Origin: Chromatiales bacterium
GTDB taxonomy: Bacteria > Pseudomonadota > Gammaproteobacteria > Chromatiales > Chromatiaceae
Direction: 5' to 3'
Assembly (NCBI GenBank): GCA_022360595.1
Contig: JAKSCN010000612.1
Location: 1-10,832 of the forward strand
Length of the DNA: 10,832 bases
The stretch's first letter is position 1, and the number at the start of each line of letters is the position of its first letter. The position numbers were made by a program, and so were the translations under genes. This document shows, piece by piece, positions 6,095 to 10,832 of the stretch. The notes beneath the pieces were generated by a model that had not been told where the DNA came from, ran no database searches, and saw only the letters and a list, made by a program, of their open reading frames with translations.

Positions 6095-9000
6095 CCACCC
6101 ACCCGCTGTAAATACTCGATCTCATACAACCTCTTTGAAGCGCACCCTGATCGGCTGGTTTCTGCTGATGGCACTACTGCCGATGAGCCTGATCGCCTGG
6201 ATCGGGTATCAACAGGCCCACCACAGCCTCTCTGAGGCCGCCACCGAGAAGCTGGAACAGGCAGCCACGGCCAAAGTGGCCTTCATTAAAAATTGGTTTG
6301 ACTACCGGTTACGTGACCTACAAAACCACGCTGAAGTCGCACAAAATATCGCTTTACTGGTAGGGCTAAAAGAGGGGCTGCAGCAGAGCGGACAATCTGC
6401 ATCGGAATACATCACCAGTTTCGACTGGTTTGAACAGGCCAAGAAGAACCAAGGTGACTTTCTCTCCCTGATTCGCCGCTACGACTACATCTACGACCTG
6501 TTTCTCATCGATACTGAAGGAGATATTCTATACACTGTTGCCCGTGAATCGGACCTGGGCCAGAACCTCTTCACCAGCTCACTGTCCAGCACCCGCTTTG
6601 CCGCTGCCGTCAAGCACACGCTAGAGACAGGAGAACACCACTTTTCAGACCTTGAGCGTTATGCCCCGTCAAATGACCGGCTGGCCGGATTTTTAACCGC
6701 ACCACTCCTAAACAAAAATGGCGCCAAAATCGGCGTATTCGCCGTTCAGATCAATCTCGAGCGTATTTTCCAGCAGATTGCCGCCGTCACAACCCATAAC
6801 AGCTCATTGGTGCACTACATGGTCGGTGAAGATGGCTATCTGCGTTCCGCCATTCACGGCAACAAAAGTGACGTACTGAAACGGGAGATCAGCACCGAAC
6901 AGTTCAGGCACTGGGAAGAGGAGCACGGCCACGACATCCCGGAGCACAATCTACCCAGCGACATGGAAGAGCACGCCTTCAGTTACCTCGGCCCAGATGG
7001 CCAACAGGTTATCGGGCTGCACCAAACCGTCAGTTTACCAGGCGCAAACTGGATACTGATCAGTGAAATCGACCGTGCCGAAGCGTTGGCCGACGCCAGT
7101 TGGCTGGGTAGTATCACCTTGGGTTTGGTACTGGCCACCGGCCTGTTGGCCGCCCTGCTCGCCTTCTACCAGACAAAGCGCATCACCCACCCAATCATCA
7201 AACTGGCCGATACCAGCAGGGCGGTAGCGGAGGGCGGTATCGAGCAACGGGTAGAGTTGGACGAAAAGAACGAAATCGGCCAATTGGCCCAAGCCTTCAA
7301 CCATATGTTAAGCATGCGTCAAACTCACGAAAAGGCGCTGGAGGAGAGCAAGGATCAACTCCAACTGGTGATAGAGACCACCGCGGTCGGTATTTGGGAC
7401 TGGGATATAGAGAACAACCGGATAACGCTCAACGAGCGTTGGGCAAACATCATCGGCTATACCCTGGACGAGCTGGAACCTATTACCGTCGATAGCTGGA
7501 TGAGCCATATGCACCCGGACGATCAGGCCAATTCAAAGCAGCTTCTGGAGCGCTGCTGGCGAAGAGAGATAGAGCATTACAGCTGTGAAACACGTGTTCG
7601 ACATAAACAGGGACACTGGATCTGGGTGCTGGATACCGGCAAAGTGGTGGAGTGGAATGAGCACGGCGAGCCGAAACGTATGATCGGCACCCATCTCGAT
7701 ATCACCGAACGCATGCAAGCCGAAGTGACCATGCGCAAAGCGAAAGAGACCGCGGAAGCCGCCACCCAGGCAAAAAGCGAATTTCTCGCCAACATGAGCC
7801 ACGAAATCCGCACCCCCATGAACGGCGTGATCGGCATGACCAACCTGCTGCTGGACACCAAACTGGACCGCGAACAGCACAACTACGCCAAAACCGTCAA
7901 ACACAGCGCACAATCCCTGCTTGGCATTATCAACGACATCCTCGACTTCTCCAAAATCGAGGCGGGTAAACTCGACCTGGAACTTCTCGACTTCGATCTG
8001 GGCGCCCTGATGGATGAGTTTGCCAACACCATTGTCTTTCGCGCCGAGGAGAAACAACTGGAACTGATCTGTCCCGCCAACCCGGTGGTACACCGCTGGT
8101 TCACAGGTGATCCCGGCCGTATTCGCCAGGTTTTAACCAACCTGGCGGGCAACGCCATCAAATTCACCGAGCAAGGGGAGGTGTCCGTCCGCTACGACCT
8201 GGTGGAGCGCAGCGACGACCGCGCGCTACTGCACTTTACCATTACCGACACCGGTATCGGCCTCAGTGCTGAACAGCAGAAGAAGCTGTTTGAACGCTTC
8301 ACCCAGGCGGATGGTTCAACCACCCGGCAATACGGCGGCACCGGCTTGGGCCTCGCCATCAGCAAACAGTTGATTGAACTGATGGGTGGCGAGATCGGCG
8401 TGGAGAGTGAACTGGGCAAGGGTTCCAAGTTCTGGTTCACCCTTGATCTGGCCTGCGCCGAAGCTAAAGCCCCCCCTCAACAGACCGATGATCTGCGCCG
8501 TGAAAAGATTCTGGTGGTGGACGACAATGCCACCAACCGGCGACTACTTGGCGAGATTCTGACCAATTGGCAGGTTGAGCACCAACTGGCCGCCAATGGC
8601 GAACAGGCCCTTGAGCTACTGCGCACTGCCGCCGGCCAACAACAACCTTTTACTATCGTGCTGATCGATATGCAGATGCCCGGCATGGATGGAAGTCAGT
8701 TGGGCACTGCCATTCGGGCCGACCAGGCGTTCAGCACGACACGCCTGGTGCTGCTCACCTCCCAAGGGCGCCGGGGCGATGCTCAAAAGATGCAGGCGGT
8801 CGGCTTCTCAGGTTATCTGACCAAACCGATCAACCAGTCGGAGCTCTACAACGTACTACTGCAAGTGGCCGGCATCACCGGTACGGAAGAGCGCCTGATC
8901 ACCCGCTACACCTCACGCGAGATACAGCAGTACAACGCCCGTGTTCTGGTGGTGGAGGACAACGCCACCAACCAGGCGGTCGCTCAGGGCATGCTGAGTA

Positions 9001-9713
9001 AGTTCGGCCTGAATGTGGATATCGCCGGCAATGGCGAAGAGGCCCTCTACGCCCTGGAACAGTTCCCCTATGACCTGGTCTTTATGGATTGCCAAATGCC
9101 GGTCATGGACGGATATGAGGCCACGCAAAATATTCGCAATCCCAACTCATCAGTGCGCGATCACAAGATTCCAGTCATCGCCATGACCGCCAACGCCATG
9201 CAAAAGGATCGGGAGCACTGCATCGCAGCCGGCATGGATGACCATATCGCCAAACCCGTCGACCCCGGCAAGCTGCACCGTATACTCGAACAGTGGCTGC
9301 CCGAGCAGTGCAAACACGCCGCTCCAACTGCCACCGCTGACCCACCACCAGCCGCTAAAGCGCGCGGGGCGGATACAGCCCCCACATTCGACTACGACGC
9401 AATGAGCAAACGCCTGATGGGGGACGACAGCCTGATCAGAACAGTGGCTGAAGCCTTTTTGTCCGATATGCCCATACAGCTCGAACAACTTGAGTCTTTG
9501 GCAATGGCCGAGGAGATCGATCAGGCCGCTGCTCAGGCCCATAAAATCAAAGGCGCCTCATCCAATGTCGGCGGCATACCCCTGAGCAAGCTGGCCGCTA
9601 AAATAGAGCAGGCGGGCAAAGACGGTGATCTCGAAACATTTCAACACAACCTGCCCGGGCTGCGTGAGCAATTTGCCCAACTCAAAGTAGCCATGGAGGA
9701 ACGACTACAATGA
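6087..9713 (+). CDS. Hybrid sensor histidine kinase, Cache-HAMP-PAS-HisKA-HATPase-REC-REC-HPt
   Basis: This 1208-residue inner-membrane kinase carries a complete His-Asp-His relay. TM1 is about residues 20-40, a periplasmic double-Cache-like sensor 41-338 (HFSDLERYAPSNDRLAGF region), TM2 about 340-360, HAMP about 362-410 and PAS about 424-543. The HisKA H-box SHEIRTPMNGVIGM carries phosphoacceptor His572. The ATPase has an N-box with Asn689, DTGIGL from Asp721, and GGTGLGLAIS from Gly750. Receiver 1 (about 808-925) has Asp812/813, phosphoacceptor Asp861 and Lys913. Receiver 2 (about 951-1070) has Glu957/Asp958, Asp1001 and Lys1056. A Pro/Ala-rich linker leads to the C-terminal HPt, with His1152 in AHKIKGASSNVG. 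All key residues are present in both receivers. The layout resembles BarA-type tripartite kinases but has an extra receiver. There is no output domain, so the partner is probably the response regulator that starts inside its stop codon. The sensed ligand is unknown. Confidence 0.95.
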   Translation: MTNHPPAVNTRSHTTSLKRTLIGWFLLMALLPMSLIAWIGYQQAHHSLSEAATEKLEQAATAKVAFIKNWFDYRLRDLQNHAEVAQNIALLVGLKEGLQQSGQSASEYITSFDWFEQAKKNQGDFLSLIRRYDYIYDLFLIDTEGDILYTVARESDLGQNLFTSSLSSTRFAAAVKHTLETGEHHFSDLERYAPSNDRLAGFLTAPLLNKNGAKIGVFAVQINLERIFQQIAAVTTHNSSLVHYMVGEDGYLRSAIHGNKSDVLKREISTEQFRHWEEEHGHDIPEHNLPSDMEEHAFSYLGPDGQQVIGLHQTVSLPGANWILISEIDRAEALADASWLGSITLGLVLATGLLAALLAFYQTKRITHPIIKLADTSRAVAEGGIEQRVELDEKNEIGQLAQAFNHMLSMRQTHEKALEESKDQLQLVIETTAVGIWDWDIENNRITLNERWANIIGYTLDELEPITVDSWMSHMHPDDQANSKQLLERCWRREIEHYSCETRVRHKQGHWIWVLDTGKVVEWNEHGEPKRMIGTHLDITERMQAEVTMRKAKETAEAATQAKSEFLANMSHEIRTPMNGVIGMTNLLLDTKLDREQHNYAKTVKHSAQSLLGIINDILDFSKIEAGKLDLELLDFDLGALMDEFANTIVFRAEEKQLELICPANPVVHRWFTGDPGRIRQVLTNLAGNAIKFTEQGEVSVRYDLVERSDDRALLHFTITDTGIGLSAEQQKKLFERFTQADGSTTRQYGGTGLGLAISKQLIELMGGEIGVESELGKGSKFWFTLDLACAEAKAPPQQTDDLRREKILVVDDNATNRRLLGEILTNWQVEHQLAANGEQALELLRTAAGQQQPFTIVLIDMQMPGMDGSQLGTAIRADQAFSTTRLVLLTSQGRRGDAQKMQAVGFSGYLTKPINQSELYNVLLQVAGITGTEERLITRYTSREIQQYNARVLVVEDNATNQAVAQGMLSKFGLNVDIAGNGEEALYALEQFPYDLVFMDCQMPVMDGYEATQNIRNPNSSVRDHKIPVIAMTANAMQKDREHCIAAGMDDHIAKPVDPGKLHRILEQWLPEQCKHAAPTATADPPPAAKARGADTAPTFDYDAMSKRLMGDDSLIRTVAEAFLSDMPIQLEQLESLAMAEEIDQAAAQAHKIKGASSNVGGIPLSKLAAKIEQAGKDGDLETFQHNLPGLREQFAQLKVAMEERLQ

Positions 9714-10621
9714 CAAGAATATTAATCGCCGAAGACGATCTCACCTCCCGCAGCATGCTCTCCTTTATCGCCGACCACTGGGGCTATCAACCCGTCCTGG
9801 CTGAAGATGGCCAGGAGGCATTAAAAATCATGCTGGGCGACGACGACCCACCCCGCCTGCTGCTGCTCGACTGGGAAATGCCCAAGATCGATGGCCTGAC
9901 CCTGTGTAAACGGTTGCGGGAAATCGAGAGCGAAGACCCCCCTTACATCATTCTACTCACCGCACGCAGCAATACCGCCGACATCGTGGCGGGACTGGAT
10001 GCCGGCGCCAACGACTACATCTCCAAACCCTTTGAGAATGAAGAGCTGCGCGCCAGACTCCAGGTAGGCAGCCGCATCCTCGCCCTCCAGCAGGAGTTGA
10101 ATATCGCCAAAGAGACGCTCACCCTGCAGGCCTCTTACGATATGCTTACCGGGCTGCTCAATCACGGGGCAATCATAGAGGCGCTGGATCTGGAGCTTGA
10201 GTCCGCCACCCAGTCCCAGGCGCCACTCTACCTCGGTATGTGTGATGTCGATCATTTCAAACAGATCAACGACACCTATGGCCATATGGCCGGCGACCAT
10301 GTTCTCCAAGAGGTGAGTGAGCGCATCAGTCAAAGCATCGCGCCCTATGACCAGGTCGGGCGCTACGGCGGGGAAGAATTTCTGATCCTACTGCACAACC
10401 CGATTGAGCAGGCAGCGACGGTGTTTGAGCAGGTGCGCAAAGCGATTGCCGATACCCCCTTTAGCATCGACGGCGAATCCCTGCAGATGACCATGAGTTT
10501 TGGCGTCAGTACCTTTCACCCAGTTGAAGATAACCGCGAGGGCAAGGCGCTACTGGCAGCCGCTGACAAAGCACTCTTTGCGGCCAAGGCCAACGGGCGC
10601 AACTGCGTTGTCATGGAATAA
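9710..10621 (+). CDS. REC-GGDEF response regulator, diguanylate cyclase
   Basis: Soluble 303-residue two-domain regulator that would make cyclic di-GMP when phosphorylated. The ATG overlaps the kinase TGA (ATGA) and is preceded by GGAGG at 9695-9699, so the two are translationally coupled. The receiver (about 1-123) has Glu8/Asp9/Asp10, phosphoacceptor Asp54 in LLLLDWEMP, Thr84 and Lys106. A short helical linker (LQQELNIAKETLTLQ) leads to the cyclase (about 140-302) with DMLTGLLNH, Asp179 and CDVDHFKQINDTYGH, and GGEEF at 220-224. The RxxD product-inhibition site, expected five residues before GGEEF, reads APYD (211-214) and lacks the arginine, so classical feedback inhibition is probably lost. 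The layout is WspR-like (one receiver plus GGDEF), not PleD-like (two receivers). The upstream HPt is the likely phosphodonor (inferred from gene order). Confidence 0.95.
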   Translation: MTRILIAEDDLTSRSMLSFIADHWGYQPVLAEDGQEALKIMLGDDDPPRLLLLDWEMPKIDGLTLCKRLREIESEDPPYIILLTARSNTADIVAGLDAGANDYISKPFENEELRARLQVGSRILALQQELNIAKETLTLQASYDMLTGLLNHGAIIEALDLELESATQSQAPLYLGMCDVDHFKQINDTYGHMAGDHVLQEVSERISQSIAPYDQVGRYGGEEFLILLHNPIEQAATVFEQVRKAIADTPFSIDGESLQMTMSFGVSTFHPVEDNREGKALLAAADKALFAAKANGRNCVVME

Positions 10622-10624
10622 CAG

Positions 10625-10832
10625 TCACTGACGAGCCTTCTCAATCAGGCCATTGCTCTGTAGCAGCCGATAGATCTTCCGGCTGCTGCGGGCCAGGGTA
10701 TTGAGGTCGCCGAAGTTGGGCACAATACCCTCATCCAGGCGCTGCTCCCAGCTCTCCAGCTCAGCCTCCAGATAGTCCAGCAACTTCTGAGAACAGCCCT
10801 GACAACTGTCGAGGCAGACCTGCGCCTCCGGT
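10625..10832 (-). CDS. 3' end of an unidentified protein with a CxxxCxxC motif
   Basis: A minus-strand frame is open from the right edge to TGA at 10625-10627 and gives 68 residues. It contains VCLDSCQGCSQ (CxxxCxxC spacing), an acidic helix (LDYLEAELESWEQRLDEG), then IVPNFGDLNTLARSSRKIYR and ends in GLIEKARQ. The codon pattern and amphipathic helical content look like real coding sequence, unlike the antisense frames of the neighbouring genes. I do not recognise the family. The cysteines could bind metal, but that is speculative. Its stop lies 3 nt from the stop of the convergent response regulator, leaving no room for a terminator between them. The start is outside the window. Confidence 0.7.
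   Translation of the reverse strand, partial: PEAQVCLDSCQGCSQKLLDYLEAELESWEQRLDEGIVPNFGDLNTLARSSRKIYRLLQSNGLIEKARQ

Noticed and set aside
7533..8093. 186-codon minus-strand frame opposite the HisKA region
   Set aside because: Antisense shadow; the sense strand carries the H-box and phosphoacceptor histidine.

Overview
The window carries a signal-transduction cluster typical of a motile, free-living or environmentally sensing Gammaproteobacterium. The genes have moderately high GC and gammaproteobacterial-style multidomain sensors. I cannot name the genus from the sequence. Almost all coding capacity goes to chemotaxis and cyclic-di-GMP signalling.

Layout, left to right. (1) Positions 1 to about 128 are an AT-rich stretch (about 31% GC by hand count) with no recognisable gene. 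It abuts, in frame, the broken 3' part of a minus-strand methyl-accepting chemotaxis protein (MCP; start codon at 1570). The MCP reads normally through the signalling tip and then loses homology abruptly near 128-130, so it looks interrupted by an insertion or rearrangement. (2) Positions 1571-2157 form a divergent intergenic region with two candidate flagellar sigma-28 (FliA-type) promoters pointing in opposite directions, plus a hairpin in the leader of the next gene. (3) Positions 2158-5754 encode a membrane-bound Cache-PAS-PAS-PAS-GGDEF-EAL protein with both catalytic modules intact by motif. (4) Positions 5755-6086 hold a third sigma-28-like promoter with an inverted repeat as its spacer, and a small ORF with a strong ribosome binding site. 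(5) Positions 6087-9713 encode a hybrid histidine kinase (Cache-HAMP-PAS-HisKA-HATPase-REC-REC-HPt). It overlaps by 4 nt a REC-GGDEF response regulator (9710-10621). (6) The right end holds the 3' end of an unidentified convergent minus-strand gene, only 3 nt from the response regulator stop.

How they may work together (inference): the hybrid kinase senses a ligand through its periplasmic Cache domain. It would pass phosphate His572 to a receiver Asp, then to HPt His1152, then to Asp54 of the downstream response regulator, whose GGEEF domain would make c-di-GMP. The upstream GGDEF-EAL protein could make or degrade the same messenger in response to a second periplasmic signal. The MCP, if it were whole, would feed the CheA pathway. 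The most notable pattern is that all three transcription units are preceded by a TAAA-N15-GCCGNTAA-like element (one with a one-base -35 mismatch). This suggests the cluster belongs to the late flagellar regulon and links swimming to c-di-GMP turnover. I see no CRISPR array, tRNA, rRNA or complete insertion sequence.
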